Part shown: piece after piece, positions 20,133 to 29,072 of the stretch
How positions within the stretch are numbered: position 1 is the first letter of the stretch
How the letters are laid out: each line of letters opens with the position of its first letter
Assembly: GCA_034408745.1 (NCBI GenBank)
Contig: JAWXCM010000092.1
Coordinates: 1-64,000, forward strand
DNA: 64,000 nucleotides
Reading direction: 5' to 3'
From: JAWXCM01 sp034408745
Lineage (GTDB): Bacteria; Acidobacteriota; Terriglobia; Bryobacterales; Bryobacteraceae
Program-made: the position numbers and the translations under genes
The notes under the pieces: generated by a model
The model's input: only the letters and a program-made list of their open reading frames with translations
Database searches by the model: none
What the model was told of the DNA's origin: nothing

Positions 20133-21806
20133 ATGAATGTTGCTGGTGGAGGCCGGGCGAAGTTCAGTCCAGGAATTGCCACCAAGCTCGCGGTGTGTTT
20201 TGTGGTGAGCGCGGCGTTGATCCTTGCGGGTCTCGGCGCGCTCAACCTGCGTTTGCAGCGGAAACACTCCGAAGAGCTGATCCTGGTGAGCGCGGAGCGT
20301 CTGTCGGATATTGTGGTGCGCGGGACGCGTCATGAGATGCTCCGCAACGATCGCGAAGCGCTGTATCACACCATCGGCGAAGCGGGCCGCGAACCCGGTA
20401 TGCGCCGAATTCGAATATTCAACAAAGAAGGTCGGATTAGTTTTTCGACGGACACCAGCGAGGTCGGCAAGGTGGTCGATAAACAGGCTGAGGCCTGTTA
20501 CGGCTGTCATGCGCAGGGGGTCCCGCTGGAGCGGCTGAACCGTCCGGACTCGTCGCGCGTGTTTCGCGATGAAGGCAATGGCCGCGTGCTGGCCATGATC
20601 CGCCCGATTCGCAATGACGAGACGTGTTCGTCGGCAGCCTGTCATGAGCATCCGGCGCAACAGAAGGTGCTGGGCGTGATCGACGTGCAGTTCTCACTGG
20701 ACACGGTGGACCGTCAGACGGCGGCGCTGCAGAACTGGACCATCTGGGGAAGTCTGGGCGCCCTGGTGCTGCTGTGCGGTATCAGCCTGCTGTTCGTCTA
20801 CACCGTACTGCACCGGCCGATTCACGCGCTTACCGATGGGATTCGTGAAGTGGCGGCCGGGGATCTGACGCACCAGATTGAACCGGTGTCGAACGACGAG
20901 CTCGGGGAAGTGGCGCTGGCGTTCAACAAGATGACTGGCGAGTTGTCTGAGGCGCACGCCGAGATCACCTCCTGGGCGCAGACGCTGGAGCAGCGGGTTC
21001 AGAGTAAGACGGAGGAACTGGAGCGGGCGCACAAGTATCTGGTGAGCAGCGAAAAGCTCGCCGGGATCGGCAAGCTGGCGGCGACGGTCGCTCACGAAGT
21101 GAATAATCCGCTGTTCGGGATTCTGACTTATGCGCGGCTGTGCCTCAAGGATCTGGAAAAGACGGAAATCAGCGACGACTCGCGACGTCGGATGCTGGGA
21201 AATATCGGCATTATCGAGCGCGAGAGTCGGCGATGCGGAGATATTATTCGCAATTTGCTGACGTATGCGCGGCAGGCTCCACGCAAGCGCGAGCGGAATG
21301 ATGTAAACCAGATTGTGGACCGGTCGGTTACGCTGATCCGGCATCAGCTGAATCTGCAGGGAGTCGCGCTGGAGGTTCAGGCCAGTGACACGCTGCCGGA
21401 GATCATCTGCGATGCGGGTCAGGTGCAGCAGGTGGTGCTGGTGCTGCTGACGAACGCTTCGGAAGCCACGGGCGAGGGCGGACATCTTTCGATTCGTACG
21501 GAGCCGTGGGAGACCGACGGCGTGAAGATCGTTGTTCGCGACGACGGGCCTGGGATCTCGCCCCAGAATCTGGCACAAATCTTCGAGCCATTTTTCACGA
21601 CTAAAGAAGAAAAGCTGCGGACGGGTCTGGGGCTTGCGGTGGCAAAGAGCATTGTTGAGACACATGGGGGCCAGATTGGGGTGACTTCTGAGCCTGGTCA
21701 GGGCGCGGAGTTTTGCGTGATGCTTCCGCGGGAAGCACCTGAAAGCAGGGAGACGCGCAGCGCGCTGGAGATCGCGGCCGCCGCGTCGCCCGGGGAGACA
21801 CGATGA
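20133..21806 (+). CDS. Sensor histidine kinase with two c-type haem motifs
   Basis: 558 residues from ATG 20133, one base after the NrfD-like stop. TM1 about 18-38; periplasmic domain 40-200; TM2 about 203-226; HAMP; a coiled coil; phospho-acceptor His321 in AATVAHEVNNPLFGI; HATPase with DDGPGI and TGLGLAVAKSI. The periplasmic part contains a classical haem c site, CYGCH (122-126), and a second CSSAACH (165-171), which is the rarer CX4CH spacing. The kinase is therefore probably a redox or gas sensor with one or two covalent haems. It overlaps the response regulator by 4 bases and lies within the ferredoxin/NrfD operon. Confidence 0.93.
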   Translation: MNVAGGGRAKFSPGIATKLAVCFVVSAALILAGLGALNLRLQRKHSEELILVSAERLSDIVVRGTRHEMLRNDREALYHTIGEAGREPGMRRIRIFNKEGRISFSTDTSEVGKVVDKQAEACYGCHAQGVPLERLNRPDSSRVFRDEGNGRVLAMIRPIRNDETCSSAACHEHPAQQKVLGVIDVQFSLDTVDRQTAALQNWTIWGSLGALVLLCGISLLFVYTVLHRPIHALTDGIREVAAGDLTHQIEPVSNDELGEVALAFNKMTGELSEAHAEITSWAQTLEQRVQSKTEELERAHKYLVSSEKLAGIGKLAATVAHEVNNPLFGILTYARLCLKDLEKTEISDDSRRRMLGNIGIIERESRRCGDIIRNLLTYARQAPRKRERNDVNQIVDRSVTLIRHQLNLQGVALEVQASDTLPEIICDAGQVQQVVLVLLTNASEATGEGGHLSIRTEPWETDGVKIVVRDDGPGISPQNLAQIFEPFFTTKEEKLRTGLGLAVAKSIVETHGGQIGVTSEPGQGAEFCVMLPREAPESRETRSALEIAAAASPGETR

Positions 21807-23149
21807 GTACGGCAACACTGGGCAGGATCCTGCTGGTGGACGACGAAGAGGTGGTGCGGGACTCGCTGCGGCAGTGGTTTGAATCCGAGGGCTACGATGT
21901 TTGCGCTGCTTCGGGGGGGCGCGAGGCACTGGCGATGGTGGCGGATCGCGAGTTCGACATCGCGCTGCTGGATATCAAGATGCCCGGGATGGATGGCATG
22001 GAGGTCCACCGCCGGCTGACCGAAGCGGATCCTGATCTGACCGTCATCATCATGACCGGTTATGCAACGGTGGAGACGGCGGTGCAGGCGCTGAAACGCG
22101 GCGCTTACGATTACGTTTCCAAGCCCGTGGACCCGGATGAACTGTCTCATCTGGTCACTCGGGCTATTGAGCACCGGCGCACGAAGCAGGAAGTGACTCG
22201 GCTTAGGGAGAATTTAAAGGAAATTTACCCCGCCACGGATTTAATCGGGAAAAGCGCGGCAATGAAGCGCGTCTCCGAGTTCGTGGAGATGGTGGCGCCC
22301 ACGGACGCAACCGTTCTGATCACGGGCGAGAGCGGCACCGGTAAAGAAGTAGTGGCGCGGTCCATCCACGCGGCGGGACGTCGGCGGCACATGCCGATGG
22401 TGACCATCCACTGCGGCGCGCTCACCGATTCGCTGCTGGAGAGCGAGCTGTTCGGGCACGAGCGCGGGGCGTTCACGGGCGCGCAGTATCGCAAGAAGGG
22501 GAAGTTCGAGGTGGCGGACGGGGGCACGGTGTTCCTCGACGAAATTGCCGACATCAGCCTTCGCATGCAGACCGACCTGTTGCGCGTTCTCCAGGAGAAG
22601 GAAGTGGTGCGAGTCGGCGGGAGCCATGCCACCAAGGTCGACTTCCGCTGCATCGCCGCCACGAATAAAGAGCTGATGACGCTGGTAAAAGCCGGCACGT
22701 TCCGGCCCGACTTGTACTACCGTCTGCATGTATTGTGCATTGAATTGCCACCTTTACGGGATCGTCGCGAGGATATTCCGCTGCTGGCGGATCATTTCCT
22801 GCGCAAACACTGCGCGCAGACCAGTCGAGTCACGCTCCCGCGCATCACCAGTGAGGCTGTGGACATGCTTTGTCAGTACGAGTGGCCGGGCAATGTCCGT
22901 GAACTGGAGAATGCGGTGGAGCGGGCGCTGGTGGTGGGTCGAAGCCAGGAGTTGAAACCGGCGGACTTCTCCTTCCAATTGTCGTCGGTGGTGACGGCGG
23001 GCACGGGCAGGACGCTGGACGAAGTGGAGCGCGCGCATATCGAGCGGGTGTGGAAGGAGTGCGACGGGAATCACTCACGCGCGGCGCGTGTGCTCGACAT
23101 CGACCGCACCACACTCTATAACAAGCTTCGAAAATACACGCTGAAATAA
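21803..23149 (+). CDS. Sigma54-dependent response regulator of the haem-sensor kinase
   Basis: 448 residues. Receiver with Asp57 (LLDIKMPG); AAA+ domain with Walker A GESGTGKE (175-182), exact GAFTGA loop (222-227), FLDEIADI Walker B and NVRELENAVERAL; C-terminal Fis-type DNA-binding helix (NHSRAARVLDIDRTTLYNKLRKY). Partner of the kinase directly upstream (ATGA overlap). It should act from upstream sites on -24/-12 promoters; candidates are at 17381 and 18150 in front of its own operon. Confidence 0.95.
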   Translation: MSTATLGRILLVDDEEVVRDSLRQWFESEGYDVCAASGGREALAMVADREFDIALLDIKMPGMDGMEVHRRLTEADPDLTVIIMTGYATVETAVQALKRGAYDYVSKPVDPDELSHLVTRAIEHRRTKQEVTRLRENLKEIYPATDLIGKSAAMKRVSEFVEMVAPTDATVLITGESGTGKEVVARSIHAAGRRRHMPMVTIHCGALTDSLLESELFGHERGAFTGAQYRKKGKFEVADGGTVFLDEIADISLRMQTDLLRVLQEKEVVRVGGSHATKVDFRCIAATNKELMTLVKAGTFRPDLYYRLHVLCIELPPLRDRREDIPLLADHFLRKHCAQTSRVTLPRITSEAVDMLCQYEWPGNVRELENAVERALVVGRSQELKPADFSFQLSSVVTAGTGRTLDEVERAHIERVWKECDGNHSRAARVLDIDRTTLYNKLRKYTLK

Positions 23150-23158
23150 TACCTCTCG

Positions 23159-23683
23159 ATGGAGTCGTTGCGGCTTATTCCGGTCGGAGACGGCGTGCCA
23201 CTGGCGTTGCTGGACCAGGTTGCGGCTGCACTGGCGCGGCGGCTGGGATGGTCCTGCCACGTGGTGACACATGCGGTGGACGCGGGATTTGCGTGGGATT
23301 TAAAACGAAATCAATATTATTCGACGGCCCTGCTCAAACATCTTGCCGACTCGCCGGGCAAGGAACGGGTGCTGGGCATCGCGGCGTGCGATTTGTACGT
23401 GCCTGTTCTGACGTTTGTTTTCGGGGAAGCGCAGTTGTCCGGCCGAGCCGCCCTGGCCTCGTATCACCGCCTGCGGCAGGACTACTACGGACTCCCACCC
23501 GATGAAGCCGTGCTGCTGGACCGGCTGGTGAAGGAGTGCGTGCATGAGTTGGGGCACACGCTCGGGCTGCGGCATTGTTCAGACTGGCAATGCGTGATGG
23601 CGTCGAGCCATGGGGTGGAGCGGGTGGACGTCAAATCTGCCGATTTTTGCCGGGAATGTGAACGGGCCGCAGGATTCCGCTAA
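23159..23683 (+). CDS. amzA: Archaemetzincin-like zinc metalloprotease
   Basis: 174 residues, family length. The extended zinc motif is intact: HELGHTLGLRHC, then CVM (Met-turn), and a final CREC, giving the second four-cysteine zinc site that defines archaemetzincins. No signal peptide is visible, so it is probably cytoplasmic. It starts 9 bases after the regulator gene on the same strand and is likely the last gene of the redox cluster. Bacterial archaemetzincins have no well-established substrate. Confidence 0.92.
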   Translation: MESLRLIPVGDGVPLALLDQVAAALARRLGWSCHVVTHAVDAGFAWDLKRNQYYSTALLKHLADSPGKERVLGIAACDLYVPVLTFVFGEAQLSGRAALASYHRLRQDYYGLPPDEAVLLDRLVKECVHELGHTLGLRHCSDWQCVMASSHGVERVDVKSADFCRECERAAGFR

Positions 23684-23718
23684 CATCAATTATCTTTCCG
23701 CGTTGGGGAACAAGGAAA

Positions 23719-26700
23719 ATGTTATTTACGTTACGCTTGGCGGTAGCTGTGGGCTTTCTTGCGGCCTCCTCGAGCCTTTTGGCGCAGACGGGCCGTATTT
23801 CGGGCAGTGTTGTGGATGCTCAGGGCGCCGCGGTGCCCGGAGCGACTATCAATCTGTTTTTGAGGGGTTCCGCAGCGGCGCTGTCGGTCTCCGAGACCTC
23901 AGCTGCCGGGCTGTTCCAGTTCAATGGACTGCAACCGGTCCTTTATGACCTTGAGGTGTTCTCGCCGGGATTCCGCAAGGAGATCATTCGCGGGCTGAAG
24001 GTGGATTCGAATACTGAGCTCGCGGTCCAGCCGGTGAAGCTGGAAGTGAGCGCCTCGGCAGAGGTCGTGGAGGTCAGCGCGGATGCGGTGGCGATCCAGA
24101 CGGCGAACGCGGAGATCACGACGACGATCTCCAATGAGCAGCTTCGGAAGCTGCCAACGCTGAACCGGAGCCCGCTGGGGTTGATATCGACACAGGCTGG
24201 TGTGGGAAGTAACTCGCGCACCCCGACGACGATCAACGGGATGCGTCCTTCATTCACGAACATCACGCTGGAAGGCATCAATATTCAGGACAACTACATT
24301 CGGACGAATGCCCTGGATTTTCTGCCGAATTTATTGCTGCTGGATCAAATTGCGGAGATGACGCTGTCGACGTCGAACACGAATGCCGGGCTGGGCAATG
24401 GCGCGGCGCAGATTTCGTTCTCAGTTCCGTCGGGCACCAACACATGGCATGGTGCCTTGTTTTGGAGCAACCGCAACAACTACTTCGCCGGGAACACGTG
24501 GTTCAACAACCGCAACAATGTGGCGACGCCGTTTCTGAATCAGAATCAGGCGGGCGGGAGCCTGGGCGGCAGGATCATCAAAGACAAGCTGTTCTTCTAT
24601 TCCAATTACGAGTTGTTCCGGCTGCGGCAGCAGAGTAGCCAGACTCGCACGATTTTGCGTGAAGACGCCCGCAAAGGGATTCTGACCTACAACGACACGT
24701 CGAGCGTTCGGCGGCAGATCAACCTGCTGCAGCTTACGAACACGGCGCAGGACGCGGCGATGCAGAGGGTGTTGGCGCAGATCCCGGGTCCGGAGAAGAT
24801 CAACCGCAACGACATCGGCGACGGGTTGAACACGGGCGGCTTTGCCTTTGTAGCTCGAAACAACCGGACGCGGGACAACCTGACGACGAAGATCGATTAT
24901 GTTGCTTCGACGAAGCACTCGTTCAGCGGCGTGTATGCGTGGAATCGCGATCTGCTGGACCGTCCGGCGGACGCAAACAACTACTCCGTGGACCCGGGAA
25001 TTCGGAATGACAACTCGACGCCGCTGTTTTCGGCGACGTGGCGGTGGGCTCCGAAGGCGAACGTGACCAACGAGTTTCGCGGCGGATTCAATCTGGCTCC
25101 TGGCTTGTTTTTGACGGATCAGGACTACGGCAACGGCATTTTTACGCTGCCTCTGGTGAGCAATCCGGTGAACACGTTCCGGCCTCAGGGTCGATACACC
25201 GACACGTACAACCTCGCGAATAACGCGAATTGGTTCAAGAACAAGCACAACCTGAGCTTCGGTGTTCAGTATCAGAGGATCAGCGCGGAGCCGTTCAACG
25301 ATGCTGCCAACCTGCCGACGTGGACTGTCGGAATGAGCGCAGCCAATTCCCGTACCCTGACAACGGCTCAGATTCCGGGCCTGCGGTCGACCGACCTTGG
25401 CATTGCAAACGGACTGCTGGCGCTGCAGGGCGGCTTCATTTCCAGCGCGACACAGACGTTTAATGCGACCTCGCGGACGTCTGGCTTTGTGCCGGGTGCG
25501 ACGAATGCCCGCCGGTTCTCCATGCAGAACTGGGCGCTGTATTTAAATGACCAATGGAAGGTAACTCCGCGCCTGACGGTGACGTTGGGCGTTCGGTGGG
25601 AGTACTTTACGCCGGTGAACGAGAAGGACTCGCTGATGCTGACGCCGGTGCTGCAGAATGGCAACGCGATCACGACGCTGCTTTCGAACGGCACTCTGGA
25701 TTTCGCGGGCAATTCGGCGGGACGGCCGTTTTACAAGAGCGACTGGAATAACTTTGGGCCGAATGTCGGGTTGTCGTGGCAGCCGTTTAGTGGCGGCAAG
25801 ACGGTAATTCGCGCCGGTTACAGCGTGAATTATCCGAACGACGAATTTATCCGGTCGATTTACAACAGCGTGGGCACGAACGACGGTCTGGCTCAGACAG
25901 TGACGATGCCGAACCTTGTCGACGTGGCCAGCCGGCCGACGGTTTTGGCGACTCCCGCGTTTAAGGTGCCGCGCACGTTTGCCGACAACTACGCGACGAA
26001 CACATCGGCAGCTTTCGCGACGGTGGATCCGAGCCTCGCCACTCCCTATGTGCAGCAATGGAATTTCGGGATCCAGCGCGAAATCGCGAAGGGCGTTTTC
26101 GAAGTTCGCTATGTCGGCAACCATGCCACGAAGCAGTTCCGCGCATTCGATTTGAACCAAATTGTGATCAAAGACAACGGGTTCCTTGACGATTTCCGGA
26201 AGGCTCAGCGCAATGCGGATCTGTCGATGGCCTCGACGCGCGTTTTCAATCCCGCATATAACCCGGCGATTGCCGGATCCCAGCCGCTCCCGGTTTTCGA
26301 CCGCACTTCGAGCGGTGGAAATCTGGGGAATGCGGCGGTACGCAACTACATCCAGACGGGCGAGGCTGGTGAGCTGGCGAACTTCTACATGATCAATCGA
26401 GTCAACGGGGGGGTGCAGTTCTACCGTAATCCGCTGGCGCTGGGCACGAATCTGATGACTAATTACTCCAACGCGAGCTACAACGCGCTGCAGGTGGATT
26501 ACCGTCGGACAATTCGGGACGCGAGTGTGCAGGTGAACTACACGTGGGCGAAGTCGCTGAGCGACGCGGCGGGCGACGCGCAGACCCGGTTTGAGCCGTT
26601 CCTCGACAACGAGAATGCGGCGATTGAGCGGGCTCCAACGCCGTTCGATTTGCGGCATGCGTTCAAGGTGAACGGAGCTTATCTGCTGCCTGTGGGCAGC

Positions 26701-27273
26701 GGAAAGTTGCTGAATACGGGATCGGGCGTGCTGGAACGGATTTTCGGCGGGTGGACTGCAACGGGCAATTTCACGTGGCAGACCGGATCGCCGTTCAGCA
26801 TTCTTTCCGGGCGCGGCACGCTGAACCGCGCGGCGCGTTCCGCATCGAACACGGCGAGCACTTCGTTGACCGGGGATCAGCTCGACGAAATTGTTAAGTT
26901 CCAGATGACGGGCAATGGTCCGATCATGATTGACAGGAACGCGGTCGGCACGGATGGCCGTGCGGTGGCGGCGGATGGCTCTGCTGCGTTCAGCGGGCAG
27001 GTTTTCTTCCAGCCGACGTCGGGCGGTGTAGGGTCGCTGCAGCGGCGCATGTTCTACGGTCCGGGGTATATCAATCTGGACGCGGCGGTGTTGAAGGAAG
27101 TGCGGTTGTTTGAGAATCATCGGATGGAGTTCCGAGCCGAAGCGTTCAACGTGACCAATACTCCGAGTTTCTATATCGGCGATATCACGATCACGTCGGC
27201 GACGTTTGGCCGGATTACCTCCACGCAGAGTGGGCGTCGCGTGCTGCAGTTCGGATTGCAGTACCGGTTCTGA
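23719..27273 (+). CDS. TonB-dependent receptor with N-terminal carboxypeptidase-regulatory-like domain
   Basis: 1184 residues. Good ribosome site (CAAGGAAA) and signal peptide (LAVAVGFLAASSSLLAQ). Residues about 24-110 form a CarboxypepD_reg-like domain (GRISGSVVDAQGAAVPGATI), followed by a plug (INGMRPSFTNITLEGINIQDNY) and a long 22-strand-type barrel ending in LQFGLQYRF with the terminal Phe. This Oar-like type is greatly expanded in Solibacter-like acidobacteria and imports large substrates, often oligosaccharides. It stands alone: archaemetzincin upstream, terminator downstream. Ligand unknown. Confidence 0.92.
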   Translation: MLFTLRLAVAVGFLAASSSLLAQTGRISGSVVDAQGAAVPGATINLFLRGSAAALSVSETSAAGLFQFNGLQPVLYDLEVFSPGFRKEIIRGLKVDSNTELAVQPVKLEVSASAEVVEVSADAVAIQTANAEITTTISNEQLRKLPTLNRSPLGLISTQAGVGSNSRTPTTINGMRPSFTNITLEGINIQDNYIRTNALDFLPNLLLLDQIAEMTLSTSNTNAGLGNGAAQISFSVPSGTNTWHGALFWSNRNNYFAGNTWFNNRNNVATPFLNQNQAGGSLGGRIIKDKLFFYSNYELFRLRQQSSQTRTILREDARKGILTYNDTSSVRRQINLLQLTNTAQDAAMQRVLAQIPGPEKINRNDIGDGLNTGGFAFVARNNRTRDNLTTKIDYVASTKHSFSGVYAWNRDLLDRPADANNYSVDPGIRNDNSTPLFSATWRWAPKANVTNEFRGGFNLAPGLFLTDQDYGNGIFTLPLVSNPVNTFRPQGRYTDTYNLANNANWFKNKHNLSFGVQYQRISAEPFNDAANLPTWTVGMSAANSRTLTTAQIPGLRSTDLGIANGLLALQGGFISSATQTFNATSRTSGFVPGATNARRFSMQNWALYLNDQWKVTPRLTVTLGVRWEYFTPVNEKDSLMLTPVLQNGNAITTLLSNGTLDFAGNSAGRPFYKSDWNNFGPNVGLSWQPFSGGKTVIRAGYSVNYPNDEFIRSIYNSVGTNDGLAQTVTMPNLVDVASRPTVLATPAFKVPRTFADNYATNTSAAFATVDPSLATPYVQQWNFGIQREIAKGVFEVRYVGNHATKQFRAFDLNQIVIKDNGFLDDFRKAQRNADLSMASTRVFNPAYNPAIAGSQPLPVFDRTSSGGNLGNAAVRNYIQTGEAGELANFYMINRVNGGVQFYRNPLALGTNLMTNYSNASYNALQVDYRRTIRDASVQVNYTWAKSLSDAAGDAQTRFEPFLDNENAAIERAPTPFDLRHAFKVNGAYLLPVGSGKLLNTGSGVLERIFGGWTATGNFTWQTGSPFSILSGRGTLNRAARSASNTASTSLTGDQLDEIVKFQMTGNGPIMIDRNAVGTDGRAVAADGSAAFSGQVFFQPTSGGVGSLQRRMFYGPGYINLDAAVLKEVRLFENHRMEFRAEAFNVTNTPSFYIGDITITSATFGRITSTQSGRRVLQFGLQYRF

Positions 27274-27406
27274 TCTGGAGGTATGGGCGCGTCAATATTG
27301 ATGGGTAGGGGCGCGCTCACCACACCATCGCTAATGACCGACAAGGAATTCGAGAGAAATTCGGGTTCTCGACGTCGCTGAGTGTTGGCTGTGCTAGATT
27401 GAGAAG

Positions 27407-27498
27407 TGCCCCGAACAGAAGGGGACCTTAGAGTCACAGTTCCAGGGTCAAACCTGATCGACGCGGCAAAGGGGGATCATTTCGATGATTCCCCTTTT
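27407..27498 (+). ncRNA. Possible small RNA ending in a strong terminator
   Basis: The 230-base gap after the receptor gene holds an extended -10-like TGCTAGATT (27392-27400), a CCCC/GGGG hairpin (27409-27412 with 27421-27424) and then a strong terminator. No open frame of note lies between. A transcript of about 90 bases would result. The -35 region is poor, so this could instead be the receptor's 3' untranslated region. Confidence 0.3.
27471..27498 (+). terminator. Intrinsic terminator with UUCG loop
   Basis: GGGGGATCAT (27471-27480) pairs with ATGATTCCCC (27485-27494) around a TTCG tetraloop, followed by TTTT. It can end transcripts from the receptor side; on the other strand AAAG precedes the stem, so it may also serve the convergent isomerase gene ending at 27504. 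Confidence 0.85.
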
Positions 27499-27503
27499 CC
27501 CAT

Positions 27504-28361
27504 TTAGGCACTCGCTTTGGAATCGCTGAGGTGGCTTTTGAGGAACTTCAGGCCTTCCGAGGCAATCGCGTCGGATGACGGGGCGAGGTCGCGCCAAATA
27601 CAGGCGGCTGCGGCGATCTCGGGAATGCGCGAGCCGAAGCTCTCGATGCAAACGTACTGGTCGTAGCCGGAGGCCTTGAGCGTCGCCAGAGTCTCCGTCC
27701 ACTCCACGTGCCCGCTGCCTGGAATCCCGCGGTCGTTCTCGCAGGTGTGGACGTGCTTCAGGTGGCGCCCACAGGCCGCCAGCGCGGCGGCGATATTTTT
27801 TTCCTCAATGTTGGCGTGGAATGTGTCGAAGAGTATACCGACGCGTGGGTGGTTCACTTCATCGCACAACTTCACCGCGTCGGCTATGGTGTTGAGGAAA
27901 TAAGTCTCGAAGCGGTTCAGCGACTCGACGGCGAGTTGCACGTCGCAGGCCTCAAGCACGGGGCCGAGCGACTGCAGGCCTTCGACCGCCCACTTCCACT
28001 CGTCCTGATTGCGGCGACGGCCGGGCAGGTAGCCGACCGGAGCGCAGTAGGGTCCCACGAAGACTTTCGCTCCAATGGCGGCCGCTGTTTCAATTCCTTC
28101 CGTAATGAATGCGATGGCGCGTGCGCGGATGGCCGGATCGTCCGACACGATGCTGGTGTCGCCGGTCAGGGCGGAGCAGAAGACCGCTTCGAGTCCGGCG
28201 GCTTCGACGGCGCGGCGGACGTCGGCTGCGGGAAAGCTCGCAAATTCGAAGCGCGCGATTTCAGCGGCGTCGAATCCCCATTCGCGGAATCGGGGCAGCA
28301 GGTCGAGGTGCGAGCGGTCGAACCCAGCAGTCCAGAGCAGAGTGTTGATGCCGAATTTCAT
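27504..28361 (-). CDS. Sugar epimerase/isomerase, tagatose/psicose 3-epimerase-like
   Basis: 285 residues from MKFGIN; a Met codon directly before it (28364) is equally possible. An AP-endonuclease-2-like TIM barrel. Metal ligands expected for ketose 3-epimerases are visible: Glu in LAVESLNRFE, Asp in ILFDTFHANIEE, His in KHVHTCENDRG, and Glu in VCIESFG. The block ENDRGIPGSGHVEW is characteristic of the D-tagatose/D-psicose 3-epimerase group. Substrate cannot be fixed from sequence. It starts 24 bases from the divergent acetyltransferase gene. Confidence 0.85.
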   Translation of the reverse strand: MKFGINTLLWTAGFDRSHLDLLPRFREWGFDAAEIARFEFASFPAADVRRAVEAAGLEAVFCSALTGDTSIVSDDPAIRARAIAFITEGIETAAAIGAKVFVGPYCAPVGYLPGRRRNQDEWKWAVEGLQSLGPVLEACDVQLAVESLNRFETYFLNTIADAVKLCDEVNHPRVGILFDTFHANIEEKNIAAALAACGRHLKHVHTCENDRGIPGSGHVEWTETLATLKASGYDQYVCIESFGSRIPEIAAAACIWRDLAPSSDAIASEGLKFLKSHLSDSKASA

Positions 28362-28385
28362 CATCAGCGCTACGCTATCACAAGC

Positions 28386-29024
28386 ATGGGACTGGAACCA
28401 GTAATTCTCGAAGGGCAGTATGTGCGGCTGGTGCCGCTGGAGTTGTCGCACGCCGAGGCGCTGTTTGAAGCAGGCGCGGACCCGGAGGTCTGGCGCTACT
28501 CCTGCCTGAAGATCGCGACGCTGGAACAGATGCGCGCGTACCTGGCCGGGGCGCTCGACGAGCAGTCGCGGGGCGTGTCGCTGCCGTTTACCACGTGCGA
28601 CAAGTCGACGGGCCGGCCGATTGGGACAACGCGGTACGGGTCGATTGCGATGGAGCACAAGCGGCTGGAGATCGGCTGGACGTTCATCGGGCCGGCCTGG
28701 CAGCGGACGCCCATCAATACCGAAGCAAAATACCTGATGTTCCGGCATGCGTTTGAGGTGCTGGGCGTGAACCGGGTGGAGTTGAAGACCAACGCGCTGA
28801 ACTTCAGGTCTCGGAATGCCATGCTTCGCGTGGGGGCGAAGGAGGAGGGCACGCTTCGGTCGCACATGGTGAACGGCGACGGCACGATCCGGGATACCGT
28901 GTATTTCAGTGTAATTTCGGGAGAATGGCCGGGGGTGAAGGCGGCGTTGGAGGAAAAGCTTGCTCGGCCATGGGAGAAAAGCGCGGCACGGAGCAGGGCG
29001 GCTGACGCAGAATCAATGACTTAG
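28386..29024 (+). CDS. GNAT-family N-acetyltransferase, RimJ/RimL-like
   Basis: 212 residues. The start ATG gives MGLEPVILEG; the same frame is open far upstream but antisense to the isomerase. Motifs: LEGQYVRLVPLELSHAEALF, IGTTRYGSI, LEIGWTFIGPAWQRTPINTEAKYLMFRHAF (acetyl-CoA region), LGVNRVELKTNALNFRSRNAMLRVGA. This is the RimJ/RimL-type layout; target (protein N-terminus or small molecule) unknown. The C-terminal 30 residues are low-complexity. Confidence 0.88.
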   Translation: MGLEPVILEGQYVRLVPLELSHAEALFEAGADPEVWRYSCLKIATLEQMRAYLAGALDEQSRGVSLPFTTCDKSTGRPIGTTRYGSIAMEHKRLEIGWTFIGPAWQRTPINTEAKYLMFRHAFEVLGVNRVELKTNALNFRSRNAMLRVGAKEEGTLRSHMVNGDGTIRDTVYFSVISGEWPGVKAALEEKLARPWEKSAARSRAADAESMT

Positions 29025-29072
29025 GAGATCGGCTATCGGCTTGCGGTCCACCTTCACAGGGAGTACGGACAG

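Noticed and set aside
25543..27120. 525-codon open frame antisense to the TonB receptor
   Set aside because: Arg/Val-rich shadow of the receptor; no signal, domain or ribosome site.
29030..29045. CGGCTA-N5-TTGCG as a sigma54 promoter for the EF-hand gene
   Set aside because: Three mismatches in the -24 element and one in the -12 element; too weak to report.
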